Shown: positions 1 through 15,908, numbered from the stretch's first letter. The stretch: 64,000 bases of DNA from Aeromicrobium terrae (GCF_008039565.1 NZ_VDUX01000005.1:177108-241107), one strand, 5' to 3'. The notes: a model not told the origin generated them from the letters alone. Numbers and translations are program-made.

Positions 1-359
1 AGCGGATGCGACCGCTGCTGACGCCGTCGTACTTCAAGGAGTTCACCACCGTCACGAACGCGGTCTTCGACGCCATCAAGGGCAAGGACCAGAAGAGCGG
101 CAGCGCCAAGGTCCTGCAGGTGGCGGTCGACTCCATCGACGGCGACTCCGCCGTGGCGCTGGTCGCGGTCAACGCGAAGATCACCACCGACGCGGACGAG
201 GCCGCCGTCGAGCGCCGCTTCCGCTGGAAGGTGACGTTCGCCCGCCAGAAGGGCCTGTGGCGGGTGAGCCAGTTCGAGTCGGTCGCGCCGCTGCAGGCCT
301 CGGTCGGCACGCCGACCCCGACGCCCAGCCCGACGCCGACCGAGGGGGGAGACCAGTGA
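1..359 (+). CDS. Mce-associated protein, C-terminal part (5' end outside window)
   Basis: The open frame runs in from the left edge (first full codon at base 3), so the Met at base 6 is probably internal. The visible 117 residues have the mixed alpha/beta character and Trp/Arg-rich strand pattern (KGLWRVSQFES) of the extracytoplasmic domain of Mce-associated membrane proteins, followed by a Pro/Thr-rich tail. Such proteins sit at the 3' end of mce operons and are thought to stabilise Mce lipid-import complexes. Its stop overlaps the GTG of the next, similar gene (GTGA), so the two are translationally coupled. Family assignment rests on this pairing and on weak similarity, so confidence is moderate. 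Confidence 0.6.
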   Translation, partial: RMRPLLTPSYFKEFTTVTNAVFDAIKGKDQKSGSAKVLQVAVDSIDGDSAVALVAVNAKITTDADEAAVERRFRWKVTFARQKGLWRVSQFESVAPLQASVGTPTPTPSPTPTEGGDQ

Positions 360-1144
360 GCTCGTCACAGCCCCCGCAGCCGCCGCGCCGCCGCCGCATC
401 GCCGGCGAGAGCAAGCCGGCCCCACCCGCGCCGGCCAAGCCGGCCGCCAAGCGCAAGCCGGCCAAGGCCGCCAAGCCCGCGCCCGCAGCGAAGGCCCCGA
501 AGCCGGCACCGGTCGCGAAGCCGGCGAAGGTCGCCAAGCCCGTCGCCAAGCCGGCGCGTCCCAAGACCAAGCCGGCTCCGGCGGTTGAGCCCGAGACCGT
601 CGACGCGAGCACGATCCCGGCCGAACCGGGGGAGTCGTCGCGCCGTCTCCCGTCCCTGCCGTTCCTCGGGCTGGTCGCCGTCGCCGTGGCCGCCGTCGTG
701 TTCGGCGTGGTCTTCGGCATCCGCGGGTGGAACGACTGGCAGGACTCGCACGGCATCGTGGAGGCGCACGACAAGGCGGCCTCCACCGCGTCCAGCGCCG
801 CGGAGACGATCTTCTCCTACGAGTACGACAAGCTCGACGACCACATGGACGACGCCAAGGCCACCATGACGTCGTCGTTCGCGAAGAAGTTCGAGTCGAT
901 CTCGCCGGCGCTCAACGACCTCGCCCCGCAGCGCAAGATCCAGGTGAAGGCCAGCACGCGCGACGCCGCCGCCGTCGACTGCGGCACCACCTGCGACCCC
1001 GACCGCGCCGAGGTGCTGGTGTTCATCGACCAGGCCCGCCTGGCCGACGGCTCGAAGGAGCCCACGGTCTTCGCGAACCGGATCACGATGTCGATGGTCA
1101 AGCACGACGGCACCTGGCTCGTGGACGACATCAAGGCGCTCTAG
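356..1144 (+). CDS. Mce-associated membrane protein with Lys/Ala/Pro-rich N-terminus
   Basis: I place the start at GTG 356, overlapping the previous stop, giving 262 residues; an upstream in-frame ATG at 257 would lie deep inside the previous gene. Residues about 14-90 are a highly basic Lys/Ala/Pro tract like a histone H1 tail. One membrane helix follows near residues 100-122 (PFLGLVAVAVAAVVFGVVFG), then an extracytoplasmic domain of about 140 residues with the Mce-associated pattern ending in GTWLVDDIKAL. The topology is therefore cytoplasmic basic tail, single anchor, exported domain. It is the last gene before the rpoB promoter and probably closes an mce operon. The role of the basic tail is unknown. 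Confidence 0.7.
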   Translation: MSSSQPPQPPRRRRIAGESKPAPPAPAKPAAKRKPAKAAKPAPAAKAPKPAPVAKPAKVAKPVAKPARPKTKPAPAVEPETVDASTIPAEPGESSRRLPSLPFLGLVAVAVAAVVFGVVFGIRGWNDWQDSHGIVEAHDKAASTASSAAETIFSYEYDKLDDHMDDAKATMTSSFAKKFESISPALNDLAPQRKIQVKASTRDAAAVDCGTTCDPDRAEVLVFIDQARLADGSKEPTVFANRITMSMVKHDGTWLVDDIKAL

Positions 1145-1219
1145 CAGCAGCAAGACCCTCTGGCAACAGGGAAAACCGAAAAGCGTTCCGCACGAATCGG
1201 GATTTGTCAAGGACCACCC

Positions 1220-1249
1220 TTGCATTCGTTCGGTACGGCGCGTTAGACT
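1220..1249 (+). promoter_or_regulatory. Predicted rpoB promoter
   Basis: A -35 box TTGCAT (1220-1225) and a -10 box TAGACT (1244-1249) are separated by 18 bp, a good housekeeping sigma-factor match. The start site would be near 1256, leaving a leader of about 115 bases before the TTG start of rpoB. The same architecture recurs before rpsL, rpsJ, infA and rplM in this window. Confidence 0.7.
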
Positions 1250-1372
1250 GAACTTTCGCGCCCACCTCGCCTGCTTGTCATGCCCTTGACTGGGGTGTCG
1301 TGGCGTGCGCCGAAGTCCATATCAGTGCGCCACTGACCGTGGCCACATTGCGAGCCCTCGGAAGGATCCCTC

Positions 1373-4927
<3,555 letters not shown>

Positions 4928-4947
4928 GAAAGAAGGAACTGAACTAG

Positions 4948-8790
<3,843 letters not shown>

Positions 8791-8810
8791 CCAGCACGCA
8801 CGCACCACAC

Positions 8811-8838
8811 GAAGGCCCCCGCCCCGGCGGGGGCCTTC
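8811..8838 (+). terminator. Terminator of the rpoBC operon
   Basis: A perfect 13-bp GC-rich stem (8811-8823 with 8826-8838) lies 20 bases beyond the rpoC stop. There is no long T-run, which is typical of high-GC actinobacteria. Confidence 0.8.
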
Positions 8839-8845
8839 GCCTTCT

Positions 8846-8960
8846 GGTCTCGATACACCCGGCTCGCTGGCGCTCGCCGGGCACTCGACCAGCGAGTGGC
8901 AGCGCGCGCTCGCTCGGTGATCGAGTGCCTGCGAGCTCTGCGAGCAGGTGTATCGAGATC
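8846..8960. repeat. REP-like palindromic repeat, two inverted units
   Basis: Unit one (8846-8893) reads GGTCTCGATACACC, then a GCTCGC-type palindromic core, then CACTCGACCA. Unit two (8916-8960) is the same design reversed, with ATCGAGTGCC at its left and GGTGTATCGAGATC at its right. The same words recur at 15896-15992 and, more degenerate, at 37435-37530. The element lies between the rpoC terminator and the end of the convergent acyltransferase gene. Such dispersed palindromes resemble REP elements; whether a RAYT-type transposase exists in this genome cannot be seen here. Confidence 0.7.
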
Positions 8961-8966
8961 ACATCG

Positions 8967-10052
8967 TCAGACGCCGGCTGTTGCCTGCTTCTTCTCAGCA
9001 GGCTTGTCGGGCTTCGGGATCTCCCGGAACAGCCAGGTCAGCCTGGGCTCGAACACCGGGCGGAAGACCTTCGCGACGATCGGCGTCATCAGCAGGTTGG
9101 CCAGGACGACGGCGCCGAGGATGACCAGCACGGCCGCGCCGGCGCCGTACTCGGTGAGGTCCTCGAACACGTCGTACTTCAGGTTGAGGATCAGGATCAC
9201 GTAGCCGTGCAGCAGGTAGCAGTAGAACGTGCGGCCGCCGAGGGCCGTCGTCCACGACTTGCTCTTCGGCACGAGCGAGAGGGCCGCGAACGTCAGCACG
9301 AAGCCCACGACGAGCAGCTCGGCGCGCTGGGTGATCCCCTCTACCGGGGTGGCCCCGAGCGGGGACTCGTCGTAGCGCTGCTTCCAGAGCAGCCAGTCGG
9401 TGGTCCAGCCGGAGGAGTACACGTAGCAGATCACGAAGGCGGTCAGGAGCACGATCGCCGACACCACGCGCACCCGCACCTCGGTGAGCCGTTCGAAGAC
9501 CTGCCGGTTCATGTGCAGCCCGACCACCCAGAACGGCAGGAAGCCGAGGATCTTCGGCAGCGCCAGCACGTTCGGGATCTCGAACAGGCCCACGGTCAGC
9601 GAGATGATGATCGACGTCGTGATCGGGTACTTCAGGGCCCGCCAGATCGGCGTCGTGAGGCGCCAGACGAACAGTGCGGCCATGAACCAGGCCAGCCACT
9701 GCGGCGACAGGATCATCATCGGGTCCGGGTCGCCGGTGTAGTGCCGCGTGATCAGCTGCATCGACGTCTCGACGATGAGGTAGGGCACCACGAGGGTGCT
9801 GACGATGCGCCGCACCTGCCGGGCGTCGCCCATGTAGCGGCGCGCCGTGTAGCCGGAGATCAGGACGAAGAACGGCATGTGGAACGCGTAGATCCACACG
9901 TACACGCCGCGGGCCGAGTCCATGTCGGTGAACTGGGTGAGCGAGTGGCCGATGACCACGAGCAGCATCACCCAGTAGCGAGCGTTGTCGAGGTACGCGA
10001 CGCGCTCCTTCACCGGAGCGGTCGAGACGGGCAGCGGTTCGAGCGCGCTCAT
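8967..10052 (-). CDS. Acyltransferase 3 family membrane protein (OafA/fucose-4-O-acetylase-like)
   Basis: A 361-residue integral membrane protein with about ten hydrophobic segments. The N-terminus (YLDNARYWVMLLVVIGHSLTQF) carries the family's conserved Arg and His, and FHMPFFVLISGY matches the second conserved block of acyltransferase 3 proteins, which O-acylate extracellular sugars. Which polymer is modified is not deducible. It is divergent from the NUDIX gene with only 17 bases between starts. On its own strand a TAGAGT box (10066-10061) lies eight bases before the ATG, so the mRNA may be nearly leaderless. The C-terminus is short and Lys-rich (EKKQATAGV). Confidence 0.85.
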   Translation of the reverse strand: MSALEPLPVSTAPVKERVAYLDNARYWVMLLVVIGHSLTQFTDMDSARGVYVWIYAFHMPFFVLISGYTARRYMGDARQVRRIVSTLVVPYLIVETSMQLITRHYTGDPDPMMILSPQWLAWFMAALFVWRLTTPIWRALKYPITTSIIISLTVGLFEIPNVLALPKILGFLPFWVVGLHMNRQVFERLTEVRVRVVSAIVLLTAFVICYVYSSGWTTDWLLWKQRYDESPLGATPVEGITQRAELLVVGFVLTFAALSLVPKSKSWTTALGGRTFYCYLLHGYVILILNLKYDVFEDLTEYGAGAAVLVILGAVVLANLLMTPIVAKVFRPVFEPRLTWLFREIPKPDKPAEKKQATAGV

Positions 10053-10069
10053 GATGGTTGACTCTAGTT

Positions 10070-10561
10070 GTGGAGCCTGAGAACCGCCCGTCGCAGACGC
10101 AGCGCCTGGGAGCGTATGCCGTCGTCGTGCGGGACGACGCGTTGCTGCTCACCCGCATCTCCGCGATCGGCTACCCGGCCGGGTGGTGGGCGCTGCCCGG
10201 TGGCGGCGTCGATCACGGTGAGTCGCCGCACGACGCGGTGGGACGCGAGCTGTACGAGGAGACCGGGCTCCGGGTCGCGAGCCAGCGGCTGGTCGACGTC
10301 CACCACGTGCACGTCGTGGAGGTCGGCCGTGGCGACATGTACGAGGACTACCACGGCGTGCACCTGCTCTACGCCGTCGAGATCGAGCCCGGGGGAGAGC
10401 CCCGCGTGACCGAGACGGACGGCACCACGGACCTCGCGCGCTGGGTGCCGCTCGACGAGCTGCCGCCGCGAGCACCGGACAAGGCGCCGGGCCGGCTGCT
10501 ACCGGTGGTCGAGCACGTGCTCGAGAACCTGGATCACTTCTTCTTGGCCGGCGGGTCGTAG
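10070..10561 (+). CDS. NUDIX hydrolase
   Basis: I chose GTG 10070 (163 residues) over an upstream in-frame TTG at 10058, because the latter would almost touch the divergent start. The complete Nudix box is visible (GGVDHGES, then RELYEETGL), including the REXXEEXG metal-binding core. It hydrolyses a nucleoside-diphosphate-linked substrate that cannot be named from sequence. Its last 28 bases overlap the end of the convergent lipoprotein gene. Confidence 0.88.
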   Translation: MEPENRPSQTQRLGAYAVVVRDDALLLTRISAIGYPAGWWALPGGGVDHGESPHDAVGRELYEETGLRVASQRLVDVHHVHVVEVGRGDMYEDYHGVHLLYAVEIEPGGEPRVTETDGTTDLARWVPLDELPPRAPDKAPGRLLPVVEHVLENLDHFFLAGGS

Positions 10562-11670
10562 AAGAGCATCGCGTAGTTGCCTCGCGCCGACAGGACGTAG
10601 GTGGCGGTGGCCCGCTCGCCGTTCTTGCGCTCGGCCGTGTAGGTGGTGCTGACCTCGTTCAGGTCCTCGACGACGTCCTTCGTGGGGGTGCCGACGGTCG
10701 AGACGAAGTCCGACGCGATCTGGTCGGCCTGCACGGCGGTCTCCGTGGCGAGCGCGACGAACCGCGGCCGGTAGCCGCTGAGCAGGATCGACGCGCCGAG
10801 CGGGGCCTTCCAGCCGTTCAGCAGGCTCGTGGTGGGCGGGGAGTCGACGTCCATCTTCGGCCAGATGAAGTCGGAGGTGTCCTTGCCCGGGGCGTTCTGC
10901 GGCACGTCGACGTCGCCGTCCTTCTGGCGGTCGACCTGGCCGCGGCGCGGGTCGCCGATGTAGGCGACCTTCAGCACCATGATCGGGTTCTCGTGGGCCG
11001 ACGGTGGCGACGTGCGCGTGACGACGTCACCCGGGTCGACCGAGAGGGTGATCCGCAGCTGGCGCTTGTTCTTGGTCTCGCCCTCGGCGCTGACGTCGCA
11101 GTGCTGGATGCGACGGTCCTTGGCCTTGCAGTACTCGTCGAGGTCGTCGAGCACCAGGTGCGCGTCCGGGAGCACGGTGGCGATCTGCGCGACCATCCGG
11201 CGCAGCACCTCGGTGGGCGACCCGTCGATCCGCATGAGGGAGACCGTGGTGTCCGGCTTGGGCGGGTTCTCGATCGGCTTGAACGTGTCGTCGCCCGGCC
11301 GGCTCCCGTTCGTGGGCGTGGGGGTGGGCGACGGCAGCGGGGTGCCCTGGGCCTCGGCCTCCGCACGCTTGCGCTGGTCCTCCGCCTCCTTCTGGGCGAG
11401 CGCGGCGTCGAGCTCCGGCTGGTAGGCGGCGATCAGGGCGGCGCTGCGGTAGCGGACGAGCGGCCCCAGCTGTGTGGCGCCGCGCGGGACCTGCAGGCCG
11501 TACGCAATGGGGCTGTCCGGTCCGGACTCGTGCTCGGAGACGTCGGCCGGCGTCGGGGTGGGACTGATCGACGACGAGCTGAGCGGCGGCTGGTCGCCGT
11601 CGGAGTCGCACGCGGTGAGTCCGACGAGCACCGTGAGCGCAGCCACGACCACGGCGGCTCGTTTCCTCAT
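10534..11670 (-). CDS. Lipoprotein of unknown function
   Basis: 378 residues with a clear lipoprotein signal: basic start, hydrophobic stretch and lipobox LTAC with Cys21. A Ser/Pro/Thr-rich linker follows. Near residues 95-150 there is a charged, partly coiled-coil segment rich in Gln/Lys/Glu/Ala and a further Pro/Thr linker. The remaining 230 residues form a soluble domain I do not recognise. The ATG follows a strong GGAAGGGA ribosome site. It is transcribed away from the transhydrogenase gene, with 96 bases between the two starts. No function is assigned. Confidence 0.75.
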   Translation of the reverse strand: MRKRAAVVVAALTVLVGLTACDSDGDQPPLSSSSISPTPTPADVSEHESGPDSPIAYGLQVPRGATQLGPLVRYRSAALIAAYQPELDAALAQKEAEDQRKRAEAEAQGTPLPSPTPTPTNGSRPGDDTFKPIENPPKPDTTVSLMRIDGSPTEVLRRMVAQIATVLPDAHLVLDDLDEYCKAKDRRIQHCDVSAEGETKNKRQLRITLSVDPGDVVTRTSPPSAHENPIMVLKVAYIGDPRRGQVDRQKDGDVDVPQNAPGKDTSDFIWPKMDVDSPPTTSLLNGWKAPLGASILLSGYRPRFVALATETAVQADQIASDFVSTVGTPTKDVVEDLNEVSTTYTAERKNGERATATYVLSARGNYAMLFYDPPAKKK

Positions 11671-11766
11671 CTGTTCCCTTCCGCGTAGGTGGTGCCGGTC
11701 GACCCGCGTCGGGGTCGTATTCTCGGCATCACGTCGTCGTCATTCTTCCATCCTGAGGAGAACCCC

Positions 11767-13065
11767 GTGACAGGCCCGACCGGGTTCCGGCCCGACCGAC
11801 CCGAGAGCGTCTTCACCTATGGTGCTCCCGGACTCAAGTTCGGGGTCGGCGCACGGCACGAGCTCGGGCACGACGTCCGGGAGCTGGGCGCCCGCCGCGT
11901 GCTCGTCGTCACCGATCCCGGCGTGGCCGCCACGGGCACGCCGCAGGAGATCGCGGACGCCATGCGGGCCGACGGCGTCGAGTCGGTCGTCTTCGACCGA
12001 GCCCGCGTCGAGCCCACGGACGGCAGCATGGTCGAGGCAATCGAGTTCGCCCGCTCGGAGGGACCGTTCGACGCGATCGTCGCGGTGGGCGGGGGCAGCA
12101 GCATCGACACCGCGAAGGCGGTCAACCTGCTGGTCACCAACGACGGCGACCTCATGGACTACGTCAACGCGCCGGTCGGCCGCGCTCAGGCGCCCACCAA
12201 CCCGCTCCTGCCGCTGGTCGCTGTCCCCACCACCACCGGCACGGGCAGCGAGAGCACCACGATCTGCGTGCTCGACGTCGTCAGCCAGCAGGTGAAGACC
12301 GGCATCTCGCACCCCCGGCTGCGCCCGACGCTCGCCGTCGTCGATCCCGAGCTCACGGTCACGCAGCCGGCCGGCGTCACCGCGGCCGCCGGCCTCGACA
12401 TCCTGTGCCACGCCCTGGAGAGCTACACGGCGCGGCCGTTCACGTCGTACGAGCACAAGGCGGCGGGCGAGCGCGTCCCGTACTGCGGCTCCAACCCGAT
12501 CTCGGACCTGTGGTCCGAGCAGGCGCTGACCTTGATGGCCGGCGCCTTCCGCACGGCCGTCCAGCGCGGCTCGGACCTCGAGGCGCGCATCCAGGTGGCC
12601 ATGGCAGCCACGTTCGCCGGCCTCGGCTTCGGCAACGCCGGTGTGCACATCCCGCACGCGAACGCCTACCCGATCGCCGGTCAGGTCCGCGACTTCCGGC
12701 CCGACGGCTACGACGCCGACCACGCGATGGTGCCGCACGGGATGGCCGTCTCGCTCACGGCGCCGGCGGCCTTCGGCTTCACGTTCGACGCCGCGCCCGA
12801 CCGGCACGTCCGGGCGGCCCAGCTCCTCGCGCCCGACGCCGACCGCCCCGACGACGCGTCGCAGTTCCTGCCCGACGTCCTCACCGGGATCATGCGCGAC
12901 GTCGGCATCCCGTCCGGGCTCGCCGAGATCGGCTACGGCTCCTCCGACGTCGACGCCCTGGTGGAGGGCACGATGAAGCAGCAACGCCTGCTCGCCACGG
13001 CGCCGCGGGAGGTCACCGAGGACGACGTCGCCGGGATCCTCACCGAGTCGATCGAGCTTTGGTGA
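11767..13065 (+). CDS. Iron-containing hydroxyacid-oxoacid transhydrogenase (ADHFE1-like)
   Basis: 432 residues from GTG 11767, preceded by GAGGAGAA; an upstream in-frame GTG at 11689 lacks a good site. It belongs to the group III iron alcohol dehydrogenases: nucleotide-binding GGGSSIDTAK, and iron ligands in GLDILCHALESY, the His of GNAGVHIPHA and the His of MVPHGMAVSL. The GSNPISD, FAGLGFGNAGVH and VPHG blocks match the ADHFE1 subfamily rather than generic alcohol dehydrogenases. That family moves hydride from 4-hydroxybutyrate to 2-oxoglutarate, giving succinic semialdehyde and D-2-hydroxyglutarate. It overlaps the FAD/Fe-S dehydrogenase gene by four bases (GTGA), so the two are probably made together. 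The exact substrate is inferred from family. Confidence 0.85.
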   Translation: MTGPTGFRPDRPESVFTYGAPGLKFGVGARHELGHDVRELGARRVLVVTDPGVAATGTPQEIADAMRADGVESVVFDRARVEPTDGSMVEAIEFARSEGPFDAIVAVGGGSSIDTAKAVNLLVTNDGDLMDYVNAPVGRAQAPTNPLLPLVAVPTTTGTGSESTTICVLDVVSQQVKTGISHPRLRPTLAVVDPELTVTQPAGVTAAAGLDILCHALESYTARPFTSYEHKAAGERVPYCGSNPISDLWSEQALTLMAGAFRTAVQRGSDLEARIQVAMAATFAGLGFGNAGVHIPHANAYPIAGQVRDFRPDGYDADHAMVPHGMAVSLTAPAAFGFTFDAAPDRHVRAAQLLAPDADRPDDASQFLPDVLTGIMRDVGIPSGLAEIGYGSSDVDALVEGTMKQQRLLATAPREVTEDDVAGILTESIELW

Positions 13066-15908
13066 GCCGCGAGGTCGTCAGCGCGCTGCGGAAGCGTGGC
13101 GTCGCAGACGTGGACGACTCGTCGCTGACGCGGGCCCTGTACAGCAGCGACGCGTCGCTCTACCGCGTCGTGCCGCAGGTCGTGGTCCGGCCGCGCGACG
13201 TCGACGAGGTGCTCGCGGTGGTCGACGCGGCCGCGGAGACCGGCGTGCCGCTCACCTCGCGCGGAGCCGGCACGTCCATCGCCGGCAACGCCGTGGGCAC
13301 CGGGATCGTCCTCGACTTCTCCAAGCACCTGAATGGGGTGCACGACGTCGACGTGGACGCACGCACCGCGGTCGTGGATCCGGGCGTCGTCCACGCCGCC
13401 CTGCAGCGGGTCGTCACGCCGCTCGGCCTGCGGTTCGGCCCGGACCCGTCCACGCACACGCGCTGCACGATCGGCGGGATGATCGGCAACAACGCCTGCG
13501 GCTCGCGCGCGCTCGGCTACGGCCGCACCGCCGACAACGTGGCCGCGCTCGACGTCGTCACCATGGCGGGGGAGCGGCTGAGCCTGGGCACCGGGCCGGT
13601 GGAGTCCGCGACCCTCGACGACCTCCAGCGCGTCGTCGGCTCGGGCCTGGAGACCGTCCGCACCGAGCTCGGCCGGTTCGGGCGCCAGGTGTCCGGCTAC
13701 TCGCTGGAGCACCTGCTGCCGGAGCACGGCTTCGACGTCTCGACGTTCATGGCCGGCACGGAGGGCACGCTCGTCACCATGACCCGGGCGACCGTCCGGC
13801 TCGTCCAGGACCCGCTGCACCGCCAGCTGCTCGTCCTCGGCTACCCGTCGATGTTCGAGGCCGCCGACGACGTCCCCGCGCTCCTGCCCCTGGGTCCCAC
13901 CGCCTGCGAGGGGCTCGACTCGCGCATCGTCGACGTCGTCCGTGCCGCCGGCAAGGCCGTGCCGCCGCTGCCGTCCGGACAGGGCTGGTTGTTCCTGGAG
14001 ATCGCCGGCGACGACGCCGACGACGTCGCCGAGCGGGTCATGAAGGCGCGCGCCGCCACCTCCGCCGTCGACGCGCGGCTCGTCGAGTCCGCCGCCGAGC
14101 AGGCTGTCCTGTGGCGCATCCGCGAGGAGGGCGCCGGCCTGGCCACGCGCACGTTGCCCGGCAAGGCGCTGTCCGGCTGGGAGGACGCCGCGGTGCCGCC
14201 GGAGCGGCTCGGCACGTACCTGCGGAAGTTCGACGGCCTGCTGCGCCAGTACGGGCTCGACGGCGTCCCCTACGGCCACTTCGGTGACGGCTGCGTGCAC
14301 GTGCGCATCGACTTCCCGCTCGACGAGCCGGACGGGCACGGCGTCTTCCGGCGGTTCCTGTTCGACGCCGCCGACCTCGTCGCCGGCCACGGCGGCTCGC
14401 TCTCGGGGGAGCACGGCGACGGACGTGCCCGCTCCGAGCTGCTGCCGCGCATGTACTCGCCTGAGGCGATCGCGCTGTTCGCCCAGGTCAAGCGCGTCTT
14501 CGACCCGCGCAACCTGCTCAACCCCGGCGTCCTCGTCGACCCGGCACCGGTCGACGCCGACCTCCGCGGTCCGGAGTCGTCCGTCGGCCGTCTCGAGCGG
14601 CGCGGCGGGCTGCGGCTCCTGCACGACGGCGGCGACCTCGGCCGCGCGGTCCACCGCTGCACCGGTGTCGGCAAATGCCTGGCGGCCAACCAGACGTCCG
14701 GCGGCGTGATGTGCCCCTCGTACCAGGCCACCCGCAACGAGAAGGACTCCACCCGCGGCCGCGCCCGGGTGCTGCAGGAGATGGTCGCCGGCGGGGGTGC
14801 CGGGCCGTGGACGGCTGATGGGGACGGCCGCCTGGTCACGGGCGGGTTCGCGGCGCCGGAGGTTCACGAGGCGCTCGACCTGTGCCTGTCCTGCAAGGGC
14901 TGCCTCGGCGACTGCCCCACGGGCGTCGACATGGCCACGTACAAGTCCGAGGTGCTGCACCAGACGTACCAAGGCCGTCGTCGCCCGCGCAGCCACTACG
15001 TCCTCGGCCGTCTGCCGTTCTGGGCCCGCCTCGTCTCCCCGGTCGCCCGCCTGGTGAACCTCTCGCTGCGCGTCTGGGGCCTCCAGCACGTCGCCCGCTG
15101 GGTGGCCGGCGTCGACCAGCGCCGCAGCCTCCCCACCTTCGCCACCAGGCGCTTCTGGAGGCTTTCGACCACGGTCCTCGAGCCCGTCGACAGGACGGGG
15201 CCACGAGTCCTCCTCTGGGCCGACTCGTTCACCGAGTACTTCTCGACGGCGAGCGGCGTCGCGGCGGTGAAGGTCCTCGAGGACGCCGGCTACCAGGTCG
15301 AGACGCTCGAGCGGCCGCAGTGCTGCGGGCTCACCTGGATCACCACGGGTCAGCTCGACGCCGCCCGCGAGCTCGTCGCGAAGGCCGTCGCACAGCTCCA
15401 CCCGTACGTCGCGGCGGGCGTGCCCGTCGTCGGGCTCGAGCCGTCCTGCCTCTCGGTGCTGCGCTCCGACGCGGTCGAGCTGGTCGACGACCCGCGTGCC
15501 GCGGAGGTCGCGACCGGCGTCTTCACGCTGGCCGAGCTGCTCGCGCGGACCGACGGCTGGACCCCGCCCGACCTGTCGGGCACCGAGGTCGTGGTGCAGC
15601 CGCACTGCCACCAGGCGTCGGTGATGGGCTTCGAGGCCGATCTCGCCGTCCTCGAGCGCGGCGGCGCGACCGTCACGCGGCTCGGCGGCTGCTGCGGCCT
15701 GGCCGGCAACTTCGGCGTCGAGAAGGGCCACTACGAGGTCTCCGTGGCCGTCGCGGAGACCCAGCTCCTCCCCGCCGTGCGCGCCGCCGGGCCCGACGCG
15801 GTGATCCTGGCCGACGGCTTCTCCTGCCGCACCCAGCTCGACGACCTCGCCCACGTGCAGGCCGTCCACCTCGCACAGCTCCTGGCCCACCCCCCGGTGG
15901 TCGAGTAG
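13062..15908 (+). CDS. FAD-binding and Fe-S 2-hydroxyacid dehydrogenase (GlcD-GlcF fusion type, D-2-hydroxyglutarate or D-lactate)
   Basis: 948 residues from GTG 13062. N-terminal FAD-binding-4 domain (about 35-210; SRGAGTSIAGNAVGTG), FAD-oxidase C-terminal domain (about 250-510; YGHFGDGCVHVRID, SGEHGDGRARSELLP), then an iron-sulphur module with CTGVGKC and CLSCKGCLGDCP clusters (about 530-625), then two CCG domains (QCCGLTW and GGCCGLAGNFG) as in GlcF, LutA and HdrD. The layout matches YdiJ-type D-2-hydroxyglutarate dehydrogenases and D-lactate oxidases, which pass electrons to the respiratory chain. Overlap with the transhydrogenase gene favours D-2-hydroxyglutarate as substrate. The last residues, PVVE and stop, are encoded inside a REP-like repeat. 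Confidence 0.87.
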   Translation: MSREVVSALRKRGVADVDDSSLTRALYSSDASLYRVVPQVVVRPRDVDEVLAVVDAAAETGVPLTSRGAGTSIAGNAVGTGIVLDFSKHLNGVHDVDVDARTAVVDPGVVHAALQRVVTPLGLRFGPDPSTHTRCTIGGMIGNNACGSRALGYGRTADNVAALDVVTMAGERLSLGTGPVESATLDDLQRVVGSGLETVRTELGRFGRQVSGYSLEHLLPEHGFDVSTFMAGTEGTLVTMTRATVRLVQDPLHRQLLVLGYPSMFEAADDVPALLPLGPTACEGLDSRIVDVVRAAGKAVPPLPSGQGWLFLEIAGDDADDVAERVMKARAATSAVDARLVESAAEQAVLWRIREEGAGLATRTLPGKALSGWEDAAVPPERLGTYLRKFDGLLRQYGLDGVPYGHFGDGCVHVRIDFPLDEPDGHGVFRRFLFDAADLVAGHGGSLSGEHGDGRARSELLPRMYSPEAIALFAQVKRVFDPRNLLNPGVLVDPAPVDADLRGPESSVGRLERRGGLRLLHDGGDLGRAVHRCTGVGKCLAANQTSGGVMCPSYQATRNEKDSTRGRARVLQEMVAGGGAGPWTADGDGRLVTGGFAAPEVHEALDLCLSCKGCLGDCPTGVDMATYKSEVLHQTYQGRRRPRSHYVLGRLPFWARLVSPVARLVNLSLRVWGLQHVARWVAGVDQRRSLPTFATRRFWRLSTTVLEPVDRTGPRVLLWADSFTEYFSTASGVAAVKVLEDAGYQVETLERPQCCGLTWITTGQLDAARELVAKAVAQLHPYVAAGVPVVGLEPSCLSVLRSDAVELVDDPRAAEVATGVFTLAELLARTDGWTPPDLSGTEVVVQPHCHQASVMGFEADLAVLERGGATVTRLGGCCGLAGNFGVEKGHYEVSVAVAETQLLPAVRAAGPDAVILADGFSCRTQLDDLAHVQAVHLAQLLAHPPVVE

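Noticed and set aside
8846..8960. REP-like palindromes as tRNA or small-RNA genes
   Set aside because: No cloverleaf, no T-loop and no promoter; copies elsewhere show they are dispersed repeats.
10058..10561. TTG 10058 as start of the NUDIX gene
   Set aside because: It would leave five bases to the divergent start and has no ribosome site; GTG 10070 fits the family length better.
11689..13065. GTG 11689 as start of the transhydrogenase
   Set aside because: The extra 26 residues are unlike the family, and GAGGAGAA precedes GTG 11767.
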